NCBI RefSeq assembly: GCF_009932435.1 | Contig: NZ_BJOU01000001.1 | Location: 1 to 64,000 of the forward strand | DNA length: 64,000 bases | Direction: 5' to 3' | Source: Gordonia crocea | GTDB lineage: Bacteria > Actinomycetota > Actinomycetes > Mycobacteriales > Mycobacteriaceae | Shown: positions 53,493 through 62,650 of the stretch, piece after piece | How the letters are laid out: every line of letters starts with the position of its first letter | Position numbering within the stretch: position 1 is the stretch's first letter | Made by a program: the position numbers and the translations under genes | Notes under the pieces: generated by a model | What the model was told of the DNA's origin: nothing | Databases searched by the model: none | Seen by the model: only the letters and a program-made list of their open reading frames with translations

Positions 53493-54317
53493 ATGGATTT
53501 CGGGGTGTACACACGAAGAACCCTGATCGGGCGCGGCTTCTCCGACGTCCAGATCAAGCGGGCGGTCCGGGAGGGAAGGCTGACCCCCGTGCGGCGGGGT
53601 TGGTATGCCCGGGACCGTGCCGATCCCGACGCGGTGACCGCGGTCCGCAAGGGCGGCGCGCTGACCTGCGTCTCCGCCCTGGACAAGCACGGACTCTGGG
53701 TACCGCCGGGGAAGACACGCCTCCACATCCGCCTGAGCAGACACCACGGACCGGCGCGCGCGTCTTGCCGCGGATACGGCGGGCCCTGTCCCGTCGACCA
53801 AGCGGTCGACGACATCCCGCACGCGCTGCTGTGTGCCGCCCGTTGTGTCCCCGAGGACTACTGGGTCGCGATTGCTGATTCGGTGCTGCGGCGACGGGCG
53901 GTCTCCGTCGAGGAACTCCGCGGCTGCATGCCCTGCGTCCCACCGGCGGTGGAGCGCATGCTGCGCAAATGCGACGGCAGGTCCCAATCCGGAACCGAAT
54001 CAATTGCCCGGGTCCGGTTGCGCGGCGAAGGGTTCAAGGTCGTCGTACAACCGGAAGTCGCCTCCTTCCACGGCCATGCCGATCTGCGGATCGGCCGGCT
54101 GCTCGTCGAATGCGACAGCTTCGAATTCCACGCCGCGGACCGAGACGCCTACCGGTACGACCGCTATCGCGACCGGAAGTCTCTCGTCGGGCGCTGGTTC
54201 ACCATGCGGCTGACCTACGACGACGTGGTCTACGGCTGGGGCGAAGTCCTCAACGACATCCGCGAATTCACCCGGGCCGACCGCCATCGCCTCCGCGGCG
54301 ACCGTCGTCCCCGCTGA
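53493..54317 (+). CDS. AbiEi-like antitoxin domain plus DUF559-like nuclease-fold protein
   Basis: 274 residues from the ATG at 53493; a GTG at 53478 is possible. The N-terminus (VYTRRTLIGRGFSDVQIKRAVREGRLTPVRRGWY) is a winged-helix AbiEi-type domain. The C-terminus has a Vsr/DUF559-like core: ADLRIGRLLVECDS followed by EFHAADRDAYRYDRYRDRKSL, with the Asp/Glu/Asp pattern of PD-(D/E)XK enzymes. Such fusions are common single genes in Gordonia, Nocardia and Rhodococcus. No toxin gene is adjacent, so an antitoxin role is doubtful. Confidence 0.75.
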   Translation: MDFGVYTRRTLIGRGFSDVQIKRAVREGRLTPVRRGWYARDRADPDAVTAVRKGGALTCVSALDKHGLWVPPGKTRLHIRLSRHHGPARASCRGYGGPCPVDQAVDDIPHALLCAARCVPEDYWVAIADSVLRRRAVSVEELRGCMPCVPPAVERMLRKCDGRSQSGTESIARVRLRGEGFKVVVQPEVASFHGHADLRIGRLLVECDSFEFHAADRDAYRYDRYRDRKSLVGRWFTMRLTYDDVVYGWGEVLNDIREFTRADRHRLRGDRRPR

Positions 54318-54324
54318 CTGCTGC

Positions 54325-54393
54325 CAGAAACGGCCGAATCCGAGGGGGTCGAGGGCATATTGCCCTCGAGGGCCCTATTCTCGGCCGTTTCTG
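54325..54393. terminator. Large imperfect hairpin between convergent genes
   Basis: Outer arms CAGAAACGGCCGA and its exact complement (13 bases), inner arms TCGAGGGCA and complement (9 bases) around a TAT loop, with a mismatched middle. It fills the 80-base gap between two convergent genes and probably ends both transcripts. Confidence 0.6.
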
Positions 54394-54397
54394 TCAG

Positions 54398-54976
54398 CTA
54401 TCCGATGCGTTCGAGCAGTCGCGCCTTTGCGTCGGGCCAGTCCTCATCGGTCATCGCGTACTGGGCGGTCGTGCGCCACCCGTCCCCGAATCGGCGGTGC
54501 TTGCGCAGCAAACCTTCGAAGCGGGCGCCGAGCTTGGCGATCGCCGCGCGGGAGCGGGCATTGTTCTCGTGCGTGTGCCACACCACCCGCACCGCGCCGT
54601 GGTCATCAAAAGCGTTGCGCAGCAACAGGAACTTGCTGATCGGGTTGACCACCGTCCCCTGGGCGGACTCGGTGTAGAAGGTGTAGCCCACCGAGACCGA
54701 CAGCGATTCCGGATCGATCTCGTAGTAACTCGTCGACCCGACCACCAGACCGTCGCGCAGCACCGCGTACGCCTGCCGCGTCCCGGCCGCGCGCGCCCGC
54801 AGCGCCGCGTCCACAAAGTCCCGCGCCTCGACGACATTGGTGGGCACCCCCGGCGACCACCGGAACACCTCGGGATCGCCGACGAGTCCACTCAAGGCCT
54901 CGGCATCGTCGGACGACAGCAGTCGCAGGCTCACCGGCCCGTATTCGAGGACATCATCCCCGAGCCAGTCGCTCAC
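54398..54976 (-). CDS. GNAT-family acetyltransferase (RimJ/RimL-like)
   Basis: 192 residues. GNAT pattern: VSLRLLSSDDAEAL at the start, YAVLRDGLVVGSTSYYEID, LSVSVGYTFYTESAQGTVVNP, and NARSRAAIAKLGARFEG at the acetyl-CoA site. The WRTTAQYAMTDEDWP ending is typical of RimJ/RimL-like enzymes that acetylate amino groups. Overlaps the upstream DUF1304 gene by 4 bases. Substrate unknown. Confidence 0.85.
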   Translation of the reverse strand: MSDWLGDDVLEYGPVSLRLLSSDDAEALSGLVGDPEVFRWSPGVPTNVVEARDFVDAALRARAAGTRQAYAVLRDGLVVGSTSYYEIDPESLSVSVGYTFYTESAQGTVVNPISKFLLLRNAFDDHGAVRVVWHTHENNARSRAAIAKLGARFEGLLRKHRRFGDGWRTTAQYAMTDEDWPDAKARLLERIG

Positions 54977-55380
54977 GCCAGGACGGCGACGAGCAGCGCG
55001 ACGACGGCGATCCCCGGCAACAGCCCCTGCTTGAGTGCGGCTCCCCGGTGCGCCGGCGAGGACAGGCCCAGCACCAACGCGGCCGCCAGCATGGAACCGG
55101 CACCCGCGAAGATCAGCGCGTCACCGATCGCAGCGTGGTCGCCGATGAGCCGGAACAGCACGCCGACGATGGTGACCACCGCGAGGAAGAGGTTGTAGAA
55201 GCCCTGGTTGTAGGCCATCTCCTTGGTGGCCTGCGCCTCGTCGGCGCTGGTGCCGAAGACTGCCCGGGCGCGCGGCGAGGTCCAGGCCAGCGCCTCCAGG
55301 TAGAAGATGAAGACGTGCAGCAGCGCCGCCAGCACGGCGGCGACCAACGCGATGACAAGGGCGACATCCGAGAGCGTCAT
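54973..55380 (-). CDS. DUF1304 small membrane protein
   Basis: 135 residues with four membrane segments. The block HVFIFYLEALAWTSPRARAVFG followed by KEMAYNQGFYNLFLA is the DUF1304 signature. Function unknown. Coupled to the acetyltransferase gene. Confidence 0.85.
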   Translation of the reverse strand: MTLSDVALVIALVAAVLAALLHVFIFYLEALAWTSPRARAVFGTSADEAQATKEMAYNQGFYNLFLAVVTIVGVLFRLIGDHAAIGDALIFAGAGSMLAAALVLGLSSPAHRGAALKQGLLPGIAVVALLVAVLA

Positions 55381-55389
55381 GGGTCGAGC

Positions 55390-56859
55390 CTACGTCGCGG
55401 GCACCGCTACCGCGCCGCGATCCGACAGGAGCGCCCGGCGCTGCGGCACCCGGAAGCCGAACGACGCCAACGGCTCTCGCGGTGTCGCCTTGACGAAGGC
55501 GAAGATCAGGTAGACCAACAGCGCCGCGTGCACCCACACGCCGAAGTTGACCCCGCCGATCACCCACCACTTCATCGGCGGGTGGGTCGGGTTGTTGAGG
55601 ATCCCGAACAGGCGGAAGATCGTCAGGTCCAGCGACAGGTCGGCGACGAGGTAGGCCACGATCACCGGCCACCGCACGTTCAGCAGCACGAAGAACGGGA
55701 GGATCCACAGCGTGTACTGGGGCGAGTGCACCTTGTGGAACACCATGAACCCGGCGAGCATCGCACCGCAGACACCGATCCACGGGTAGACCCCGATCGT
55801 CGTCATGCCCGGGCGGTACACCCGCCAGCCCAGCCACACGGCGAGGATGAACGACGCGACGATCAGCAGCGGCGACGCGATCCCGACGATCGTGTTGTAG
55901 AGATCGGTCTGCCCGCCCGTCAGATGGCGCAGGCCCCAGTACCAAATGGAGTTGGTGTCGATGTCGGACTTGCGCTTGCCCTGGAAGGACAGCGACCCGC
56001 GCCACCCCGCCCAACCCAGGATCATGAACGGCGCCTGGGTGAGTGTGACCGTCGCGGTCGCGGCACCGGCGGTGTAGAAGAAGCCGCGCCAATCCAGGTC
56101 GGCCGGCACATCCTTGGGCGACCGGAATCGGCTGACGAATCCGCCACCGCGGGTGAGGACGTAAATGGCCAGTGGCAGCACGAAGAACCCGGGATAGAGC
56201 TTGAGGCTGAACCCGATGCCGAACAGCACCGCCGCCCATACCGCGGCGGTCCGCACCGACAGTCGGGGGTTCCCGTCGGCGTCGAGCGAGGCCCCCCACG
56301 CGACGACGGCGATGCCGCCGACGCACGTGGCGACGACGGGCAGCTCCCAATTGTGGAACGCGTAGAGCACCAGCGGCGGGGTCGCGGCCCACAGCAGCGC
56401 CCACCAGCGGACCAGGTACACCAGCAGCAGCGTGACGACGATGCCGAACGGGGCCAGGATCAGCGCCGAATGGATGAAGAAGTCCAGGTCGGTGTGCGCG
56501 CCGATCGCCCCCAGCCACATCAACATCCCGGAGAGCACCGGGTATTCGACGGAGCCGCCGACGAGGTGGCCGTGCTCGGTGATGGCGCCGTGGATGTAGG
56601 GGAAGACGTGGTTGTTGATGTCGCGCCCCAACCACAGGTTCATCTGGTCGTTGTAGCAGGGGATGATGGCGTGCGGATCGCCGACGGGCCAGCGACGCGA
56701 GCGCCCCTCCGCGTTGAACGGCGCACCGGCGCACTTCACCTTGGCGTGGAAGCTCCAAGCCATCGCCAGGCAGGTGAACAGCACCGAGACGACGGCGGCC
56801 AGCACCGCCTCGCCGCGCCGGGTGCGGTCCAGCGGCCCGAAGGTCACGTCGTTTGACAT
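55390..56859 (-). CDS. GT-C-like mannosyltransferase-type membrane protein
   Basis: 489 residues, about ten membrane segments. YNDQMNLWLGRDINNHVFPYIHG followed by VEYPVLSGMLMW resembles the first loop of GT87 polyprenol-phosphate-mannose transferases, and KLYPGFFVLPLA is a usual family motif. The start ATG at 56859 gives a short cytoplasmic tail. It probably adds a sugar to a cell-envelope glycolipid at the periplasmic side. Divergent from the rpsF operon. Confidence 0.8.
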   Translation of the reverse strand: MSNDVTFGPLDRTRRGEAVLAAVVSVLFTCLAMAWSFHAKVKCAGAPFNAEGRSRRWPVGDPHAIIPCYNDQMNLWLGRDINNHVFPYIHGAITEHGHLVGGSVEYPVLSGMLMWLGAIGAHTDLDFFIHSALILAPFGIVVTLLLVYLVRWWALLWAATPPLVLYAFHNWELPVVATCVGGIAVVAWGASLDADGNPRLSVRTAAVWAAVLFGIGFSLKLYPGFFVLPLAIYVLTRGGGFVSRFRSPKDVPADLDWRGFFYTAGAATATVTLTQAPFMILGWAGWRGSLSFQGKRKSDIDTNSIWYWGLRHLTGGQTDLYNTIVGIASPLLIVASFILAVWLGWRVYRPGMTTIGVYPWIGVCGAMLAGFMVFHKVHSPQYTLWILPFFVLLNVRWPVIVAYLVADLSLDLTIFRLFGILNNPTHPPMKWWVIGGVNFGVWVHAALLVYLIFAFVKATPREPLASFGFRVPQRRALLSDRGAVAVPAT

Positions 56860-56985
56860 GCGGTACAGGTTAGCGGAGCACCCCACCCCACGATTTCGCA
56901 GGTCAACCCGTCTTCATGTATCTTGGAGCGGTTGCCGACGCAGGCGACCCTCCTGCCGCGGACCGTCCGTGGCCGATTAGCCCAT

Positions 56986-56995
56986 AGGAGGTGAT
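56986..56995 (+). promoter_or_regulatory. Full-consensus Shine-Dalgarno of rpsF
   Basis: AGGAGGTGAT is a full match to the 16S anti-Shine-Dalgarno sequence. The core AGGAGG ends 12 bases before the ATG at 57004, longer than usual. Start codons nearer the site are out of frame. Confidence 0.7.
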
Positions 56996-57003
56996 GTGGT
57001 CTT

Positions 57004-57285
57004 ATGCGTCACTACGAATTGATGGTCATTCTCGATCCGAACCTGGACGAGCGCACCGTCGCCCCCTCCCTGGATACCTTCCTCAATGTTGTCCGCTCTG
57101 ATGGCGGTTCGGTGGATGGTGTCGACATCTGGGGCAAGCGCCGTCTTGCCTACGAGATCGAAAAGCACGCCGAGGGCATTTACGCCGTCATCGATCTGAA
57201 CGCCAAGCCGGACACGGTCAACGAGCTCGACCGTCAGCTGAAGCTGAACGAGTCGGTTCTGCGGACCAAGGTCCTGCGCAAGTGA
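57004..57285 (+). CDS. rpsF: Ribosomal protein bS6
   Basis: 93 residues. [26 protein letters not shown] and [12 protein letters not shown] are bS6 hallmarks. Binds bS18 and 16S rRNA in the 30S platform. First gene of the conserved rpsF-ssb-rpsR-rplI operon. Confidence 0.97.
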   Translation: MRHYELMVILDPNLDERTVAPSLDTFLNVVRSDGGSVDGVDIWGKRRLAYEIEKHAEGIYAVIDLNAKPDTVNELDRQLKLNESVLRTKVLRK

Positions 57286-57415
57286 GCGTGCGCGTCTGCG
57301 CGTAACGCTCGCACATGTCGGTGCCGCTCCTTAGGCTGGGCGCTAAACCCAGGCTGGACCGGCACGTCGAGCACGAGTCGCACCAACCGACACCACGAAC
57401 CTCGAGGGGAAGCAC

Positions 57416-57913
57416 ATGGCTGGAGAAACGGTTATCACCGTCATCGGAAACCTGACGGCCGACCCGGAACTGCGTTTCACGCCGTCCGGTGCCGCGGTCG
57501 CCAATTTCACGGTGGCGTCGACGCCGCGCACCTTCGACCGTCAGACCAATGAGTGGAAAGACGGCGAGGCGCTGTTCCTGCGGTGCAACATCTGGCGCGA
57601 GGCCGCCGAGAACGTGACGGAGTCCCTGACCAAGGGCACCCGCGTCATCGTTTCCGGTCGTCTCAAGCAGCGCTCCTTCGAGACTCGCGAGGGTGAGAAG
57701 CGGACGGTGTACGAGCTCGACGTCGACGAGATCGGCCCCTCGCTGCGGTATGCCACGGCCAAGGTCACGCGCGCCTCGCGCGGTGGCGGCGGTGGCGGCT
57801 TCGGCGCGTCTGGCGGCGGTGGCCGTCCGGCGCCGAGCCAGCCCGCGGCGAACGAGGACCCGTGGGGCAGCGCGCCCCCGGCCTCCGGTGCCGGCGACGA
57901 ACCACCTTTCTGA
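57416..57913 (+). CDS. ssb: Single-stranded DNA-binding protein
   Basis: 165 residues. OB fold: [55 protein letters not shown]. Gly-rich disordered linker (about 120-150) and the acidic tip GAGDEPPF at the end, the partner-binding tail of replication SSB proteins. Protects single strands at the fork. The 130-base gap after rpsF may hold an internal promoter. Confidence 0.97.
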   Translation: MAGETVITVIGNLTADPELRFTPSGAAVANFTVASTPRTFDRQTNEWKDGEALFLRCNIWREAAENVTESLTKGTRVIVSGRLKQRSFETREGEKRTVYELDVDEIGPSLRYATAKVTRASRGGGGGGFGASGGGGRPAPSQPAANEDPWGSAPPASGAGDEPPF

Positions 57914-57932
57914 GATCTATCTGGAGTAATAC

Positions 57933-58187
57933 ATGGCAAAGCAAAAGGGACGGAAGCCCCGCGTCGAAAAGGTCGTCAAGGCCAAGGCGTGCAGCTTCTG
58001 CAAGGACAAGGGCCAGGTCATCGACTACAAGGACACCGCGCTGCTGCGCCGGTTCCTGTCGGACCGCGGCAAGATTCGGTCGCGTCGCGTGACTGGTAAC
58101 TGCGTGCAGCACCAGCGCGATATCGCGATCGCCGTCAAGAACTCGCGCGAGGTGGCGCTGTTGCCGTTCACCTCGACGGGTCGCTGA
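57933..58187 (+). CDS. rpsR: Ribosomal protein bS18
   Basis: 84 residues. Typical bS18 core [36 protein letters not shown] near the start plus the later Cys make this a zinc-binding (C+) form, so it may be exchanged for a zinc-free copy under zinc limitation, as in mycobacteria. Confidence 0.96.
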   Translation: MAKQKGRKPRVEKVVKAKACSFCKDKGQVIDYKDTALLRRFLSDRGKIRSRRVTGNCVQHQRDIAIAVKNSREVALLPFTSTGR

Positions 58188-58207
58188 GCAGGAAGGGAGA
58201 CAGACTG

Positions 58208-58660
58208 ATGAAGCTCATCCTGACTGCCCCCGTCGAGAACCTCGGTGTCGCCGGCGACACCGTCGAGGTCAAGGACGGCTACGGCCGCAACTACCTGCTG
58301 CCCCGCGGCCTGGCGATTGTCGCCACCAAGGGCGCGCAGAAGCAGGTCGAAGGCATCAAGCGCGCGCAGGACGCCCGCGAGGTCCGCGACGTCGAGCACG
58401 CCAACGAGCTGAAGCAGGCCCTCGAGGGCCTGTCGTCGGTGTCGCTGGGTGTGAAGACCCACGACTCGGGCAAGCTGTTCGGCTCGATCACCGTCGGTGA
58501 CGTCGTCAGCGCCATCAAGGCTGCTGGCGGCCCGTCGGTCGACAAGCGCAGCGTGGAACTGCCCAAGGGCCACATCAAGGCCATCGGCACCTACCCGGTG
58601 ACCGTGAAGCTGCACTCGAACGTCGCCGCCAACCTCGAGGTTGCCGTCGTCGCGGAGTAA
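58208..58660 (+). CDS. rplI: Ribosomal protein bL9
   Basis: 150 residues. [34 protein letters not shown] is the bL9 N-domain signature, followed by the long connecting helix and the C-domain. 50S subunit protein near the L1 stalk. Last gene of the operon; a strong terminator follows. Confidence 0.97.
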   Translation: MKLILTAPVENLGVAGDTVEVKDGYGRNYLLPRGLAIVATKGAQKQVEGIKRAQDAREVRDVEHANELKQALEGLSSVSLGVKTHDSGKLFGSITVGDVVSAIKAAGGPSVDKRSVELPKGHIKAIGTYPVTVKLHSNVAANLEVAVVAE

Positions 58661-58679
58661 GCCGCACCCATCACGAACA

Positions 58680-58717
58680 GCCGCCGCCGGGGTTTTCCCG
58701 GGCGGCGGCTTTCGTTT
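58680..58717 (+). terminator. Rho-independent terminator after rplI
   Basis: GCCGCCGCCGGG paired with CCCGGGCGGCGGC around a TTTT-containing loop, followed by TTTCGTTT. Starts 20 bases after the rplI stop. Confidence 0.9.
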
Positions 58718-58788
58718 AAAGGCCCGAAGTGGGCAATCGTTACCACCGTCCGGCCAACACCGCCGGTCCGCGTTGCTAATCTTCCGGC

Positions 58789-59214
58789 ATGACGAAGATG
58801 AAATTCGCCTTTCCCGCCCTATTCGCCGCCGGCGTGGGTGTCGCCGCCACCCTCGTGGCAGTCGGCACCGCCGACGCCGCTCCGAACTATCGTCCGACGG
58901 AACTGACCACCATCAAGTTCCGGTCGAGCCAGCAAACGATCGTGATGACTGCCAAGCCGTTGCCGGTGCGGAAGGGCTGGACCTACACCTGCGCGCTGAC
59001 GCGCCAGGCGAAGAATTCCAACGCTGCTCCGGGCGGGCCCGGCGGTAAGGTCTATCGCACGAGCGGCAAGGGCCCGGTGCTGACGGTCAGCACCGAGAAG
59101 TTGGCGCCCGGTGCGTACAACGTCTTCGGCCGCTGCGATTTCAAGGCACCCAATCTCCCGTTTGGCGCACCCCAACTGGTCACGTCGAGCAGCCAGCGCG
59201 TGCCCGTCCGCTAA
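58789..59214 (+). CDS. Small secreted protein
   Basis: 141 residues. Signal peptide of ~30 residues ending near GTADAA. Beta-rich mature part with two cysteines (YTCALTRQ, FGRCDFKA), likely a disulfide. No family recognised. It lies in the usual rplI-dnaB interval, which varies between genera. Confidence 0.7.
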   Translation: MTKMKFAFPALFAAGVGVAATLVAVGTADAAPNYRPTELTTIKFRSSQQTIVMTAKPLPVRKGWTYTCALTRQAKNSNAAPGGPGGKVYRTSGKGPVLTVSTEKLAPGAYNVFGRCDFKAPNLPFGAPQLVTSSSQRVPVR

Positions 59215-59235
59215 CCCACCGACGATCCAGCGGAA

Positions 59236-59270
59236 CCCCTCGACGGCGCGGCGCGCCGACGGGGGGTTTC
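59236..59270. terminator. Imperfect hairpin between convergent secreted-protein genes
   Basis: CCCC and CGGCGC on the left pair with GCGCCG and GGGG on the right, followed on the plus strand by TTTC. Likely a shared terminator. Confidence 0.5.
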
Positions 59271-59275
59271 GCGTT

Positions 59276-59827
59276 CTACCGCAACGACTTCGGCAGCTTG
59301 TCCGCGGGCGGGTTCGGATTGCGGACGTCGGCGGGCCCGACGAACTTGTGCCACTTGGGACTGATGACGAAGGCGCGACCCCGCGAGGTGCACGACACCA
59401 CGTGGGTCCGCGGGCGGGCGCACGTGACGTCGTAGATGTTGATGCTGCGCTTCACCGGCAGCACCGGGGCGCGGAAGTGCGCGTTGGGCACCAGGTCGAT
59501 ATTCGGGGCGGCAAGACCACCCGGGGTGATCCACCACGGTCCCTGCGAGTTGTTCAGCAGCACGCCCTGGGTCCCGGCCGGGGCGGTGGCGACGAAGCCC
59601 TTGCAGGCGACCCGGCCGGGGTACTGGCCGATGGAGCAGTAGTAGCCGCCGGCGCGGAAGAAGGCGCGGCCGTTGTTGTCGTAGTTGTAGGAGACGTAGC
59701 GCTTGGCGTTGACGGCCGGGTACTTCGCGAAGTCGAGTTCGGGGGCGGTCGCCGAGGCCGATGCGGGTGCGAGCGCCGACCCGGCGACGGCGATCGCAAT
59801 CAGCGCGAACTGGAGTACGTGTTTCAT
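59276..59827 (-). CDS. Secreted protein with four cysteines
   Basis: 183 residues from the ATG at 59827. Sec signal peptide of ~26 residues (ASASA end). Mature part has four cysteines (GYYCSIGQ, VACKGF, VTCARP, VSCTSRG), suggesting two disulfides. WWITPGGLAAPNIDLVPNAHF and the aromatic-rich start suggest an extracellular binding domain. No enzyme motif. Family not recognised. Confidence 0.7.
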   Translation of the reverse strand: MKHVLQFALIAIAVAGSALAPASASATAPELDFAKYPAVNAKRYVSYNYDNNGRAFFRAGGYYCSIGQYPGRVACKGFVATAPAGTQGVLLNNSQGPWWITPGGLAAPNIDLVPNAHFRAPVLPVKRSINIYDVTCARPRTHVVSCTSRGRAFVISPKWHKFVGPADVRNPNPPADKLPKSLR

Positions 59828-60394
59828 GCTTGGTTCTCCCCTTGGTTTGCTGCATGCCATTTCATCACGAGATCTCGGACCGCGGGCTGGCTGGGGATAA
59901 TTCCCAGCCGATGCGCAGCGACGTGGATCGGATACACGGATTGTTGTGAGCCCGTTCACATAATCGTCGCCCACTCGGAGTTGAAGGTTTGCTTGAGGGT
60001 TGTTTCGGCGCGTTGCGCGCGACACTCCGGGGATCACGCAACTCACCCGGTGTGGACAAGAAATATAGGCGTCTACCTGGGTTTATCCCGTCCGGATGAA
60101 TCTTACTCGTGAGTTTTCCCCGACGTTTCCCACAACCCGTCTCGACAAAGTGCCGACAATCCACAGGTTGTCCACACCGCTTTCCACAACTGCGTTTGAG
60201 TGAGATTGCCATCCCAAATAATCTCCCCCGTTGTTGGATCGCCACGCCCGCGCGGGCGGGTGCCGGACGGATAGGGTCATCGCCGCCGGCTCCGCTTGTC
60301 AGGGTGGTGGCGTATCAAGAGACGCAGAGGCGAGCCGTCGCGGCTCAGGACGACTACCGGGGCTGGATACCAGGTTCCGAAAGGGGGTGGGCGA
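59828..60394. promoter_or_regulatory. dnaB upstream region with DnaA-box cluster
   Basis: 567 bases without a gene. Between 60051 and 60188 there are two perfect actinobacterial DnaA boxes, TTGTCCACA at 60168-60176 (plus) and at 60051-60059 (minus), and three near matches at 60126, 60157 and 60180. The last three boxes on the plus strand are 11 and 12 bases apart. Frames in this region have poor codon usage and are rejected. Confidence 0.6.
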
Positions 60395-62605
60395 GTGTCG
60401 GTGACCGAAGATCAGGGTCACGAACCGATGCCTGAGGATTTGCCGAACGAAGACTTCGGCAGGCAGCCCCCCCAGGATCAGGCCGCAGAGCAGTCGGTGC
60501 TCGGCGGGATGATGCTCTCCAAGGACGCCATCGCCGACGTCCTGGAGAAGATCCGCCCCGGCGACTTCTACCTCCCGTCGCACCAGGCCGTCTATGACGC
60601 AATCCTCGAGCTGTACGGCAAGGGCGAACCCGCCGACGCCGTCACCGTCGCCGCCGAGTTGGACCGCCGCGGCGACCTCAAGCGCATCGGCGGCGCCCCG
60701 TACCTCCACACGCTGATCTCGACGGTGCCGACGGCGGCCAACGCCGGGTATTACGCGGAGATCGTGGCCGAGAAGGCGATCCTGCGCCGCCTCGTCGAGG
60801 CGGGCACCCGCATCGTCCAGTACGGCTATGCCGGCGGTGAGGGCCAGGACGTGGCCGAGGTCGTGGACCGCGCCCAGGCCGAGGTGTACGACGTCACCGA
60901 GCGGCGCACCACCGAGGACTACCTCCCGCTCGAGCAGCTGCTGCAGCCGACGATGGACGAGCTGGACTCGATCGCCTCGCGCGGCGGGATCTCGCTGGGC
61001 GTTCCCACCGGCTTCGCCGACTTGGACAAGCTGACCAACGGGCTGCACGCCGGGCAGATGATCATCGTCGCGGCGCGCCCCGGTGTCGGCAAGGCACTCG
61101 CCCTGGACACCCCGCTGCCCACCCCCACCGGGTGGACGACGATGGGCAACGTGGCCGTCGGCGACGAACTGCTCGACGCCGACGGCAAGCCGACCCGCGT
61201 CGTCGCCAGCACCGAGGTCCTCACCGAGCGGCCGTGCTACGCGGTGCGGTTCAACGACGGCGCCGTCCTCGTCGCCGACGCCCACCACCAGTGGGAGGCG
61301 CAGGTCGACGACCGGACGATCATCGCCACCACCGAGGAACTGCGCCCGCATGTCGGGTGCGTGGTCGTGCGCAACGCCGCGCCGATGGAACTGCCCAACC
61401 GGCGCTTCGCCTATGGTCCGTACACGGTGGGCGCCCTGGCCGGGATGGCGTTCAACGACCCGGAGATCGGGATGCGCATCGACGCCGAGGGCCCGGTCGA
61501 CGTGCTGACCCTGATGGCCGACCTGGGCGGGCAGGTGCCTGTCGAATACCTGCGCGGCTCCATCGCCCAGCGCCGCGCCCTGCTGGCCGGCATCCTCGAC
61601 GCGCGCGCCGTCGTCGAAGACGACGGCCGGATCACCGTCGCCGCCGCCACCCGGCACATGACCTTCATCGTCGCCGACCTGGTCGCCGGGCTCGGCTACT
61701 CGTATCGGCGGCTGTCGTCGGGCTGGTTGAGCTTTGAGGCCGACGACGACGTCTTCACCGTCCACCATAAGGCGATCCGGCACAAGGAGCTGCGCCGGCC
61801 GGCCCGGTCGCGCCGGATCATCGCGATCAACCCGGTGCCCAGCGTGCCGGTGCGCTGCGTGCAGGTGGACAACGCCGACCACATGTACCTGGCCGGCGAG
61901 GCCATGGTGCCGACGCACAACTCGACGCTGGCCATGGACTTCCTGCGGTCGTGCTCGATCCACCACGGGTTGACCAGCGCCATGTTCTCGCTGGAAATGA
62001 GCAAGAGCGAGATCGTGATGCGCCTGCTCTCCGCCGAGGCCAAGGTGAAGCTCGCCGACATGCGCTCCGGTTCGATGAGCGACGACGACTGGACCCGCCT
62101 GGCCCGCCGGATGGGCGAGATCTCCGAGGCGCCGCTGTTCATCGACGATTCGCCGAACCTGACGATGATGGAGATCCGCGCGAAGGCCCGCCGGCTCAAG
62201 CAGCGCCACGATCTGAAGATGGTCGTCGTGGACTACATGCAGCTGATGACGTCGGGCAAGAAGGTCGAGTCCCGTCAGCAGGAAGTCTCGGAGTTCTCGC
62301 GGTCGCTCAAGCTACTGGCCAAGGAGCTCGAGGTCCCGGTCATCGCGATCTCCCAGCTGAACCGCGGTCCCGAGCAGCGCACCGACAAACGCCCCCAGGT
62401 CTCCGACCTGCGTGAATCGGGATCGCTAGAGCAAGATGCCGACATGGTCATCCTGCTACACCGCCCCGACTCCATCGAGCGCGACGACCCCCGAGCCGGC
62501 GAGGCCGACATCATCGTGGGCAAACACCGCAACGGCCCGACCGCGACGATCACCGTTGCCCACCAGCTGCATTTGAGCCGCTTCGTCGACATGGCCCGCG
62601 GCTGA
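60395..62605 (+). CDS. dnaB: Replicative DNA helicase with intein
   Basis: 736 codons, GTG at 60395 seven bases after AAGGGGG. Without the intein the helicase is 460 residues, normal for DnaB. N-domain: PPQDQAAEQSVLGGMML; RecA-like motor: ARPGVGK / STLAMDF Walker A (split by the intein), KMVVVDYMQLM Walker B, and VIAISQLNRGPEQR. Unwinds DNA at the replication fork as a hexamer. Helicase function requires protein splicing, since the insertion lies between Lys and Ser of the ATP site. Last conserved gene of this core block. Confidence 0.95.
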   Translation: MSVTEDQGHEPMPEDLPNEDFGRQPPQDQAAEQSVLGGMMLSKDAIADVLEKIRPGDFYLPSHQAVYDAILELYGKGEPADAVTVAAELDRRGDLKRIGGAPYLHTLISTVPTAANAGYYAEIVAEKAILRRLVEAGTRIVQYGYAGGEGQDVAEVVDRAQAEVYDVTERRTTEDYLPLEQLLQPTMDELDSIASRGGISLGVPTGFADLDKLTNGLHAGQMIIVAARPGVGKALALDTPLPTPTGWTTMGNVAVGDELLDADGKPTRVVASTEVLTERPCYAVRFNDGAVLVADAHHQWEAQVDDRTIIATTEELRPHVGCVVVRNAAPMELPNRRFAYGPYTVGALAGMAFNDPEIGMRIDAEGPVDVLTLMADLGGQVPVEYLRGSIAQRRALLAGILDARAVVEDDGRITVAAATRHMTFIVADLVAGLGYSYRRLSSGWLSFEADDDVFTVHHKAIRHKELRRPARSRRIIAINPVPSVPVRCVQVDNADHMYLAGEAMVPTHNSTLAMDFLRSCSIHHGLTSAMFSLEMSKSEIVMRLLSAEAKVKLADMRSGSMSDDDWTRLARRMGEISEAPLFIDDSPNLTMMEIRAKARRLKQRHDLKMVVVDYMQLMTSGKKVESRQQEVSEFSRSLKLLAKELEVPVIAISQLNRGPEQRTDKRPQVSDLRESGSLEQDADMVILLHRPDSIERDDPRAGEADIIVGKHRNGPTATITVAHQLHLSRFVDMARG
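61094..61921 (+). other. Class 3-type DnaB intein, endonuclease degenerate
   Basis: 276 residues inserted after Walker A Lys233. The first residue is alanine, so no class 1 Cys/Ser start. The WCT triplet of class 3 inteins is present: Trp67, Cys255 and Thr274, and the end is THN followed by extein Ser510. A LAGLIDADG-like stretch, LLAGILDARAVVEDDG (about residues 162-177), lacks the usual acidic residue pattern, and the size is too small for a full two-motif homing endonuclease. Confidence 0.85.
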
Positions 62606-62650
62606 TCTAGGTGTATGTCGAGATGCAGCGAAGATTAGCAAGGTGGTCCC

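Noticed and set aside
53493..54317. AbiE-type toxin-antitoxin pair
   Set aside because: Only the AbiEi-like domain is present, fused to a nuclease-fold domain; no AbiEii toxin gene is adjacent.
60051..60188. Chromosomal origin
   Set aside because: DnaA boxes are present, but dnaA and dnaN are not adjacent and there is no clear AT-rich unwinding region; a regulatory role is simpler.
59865..60245. 126-codon minus-strand frame upstream of dnaB
   Set aside because: Poor codon usage and it covers the DnaA-box cluster.
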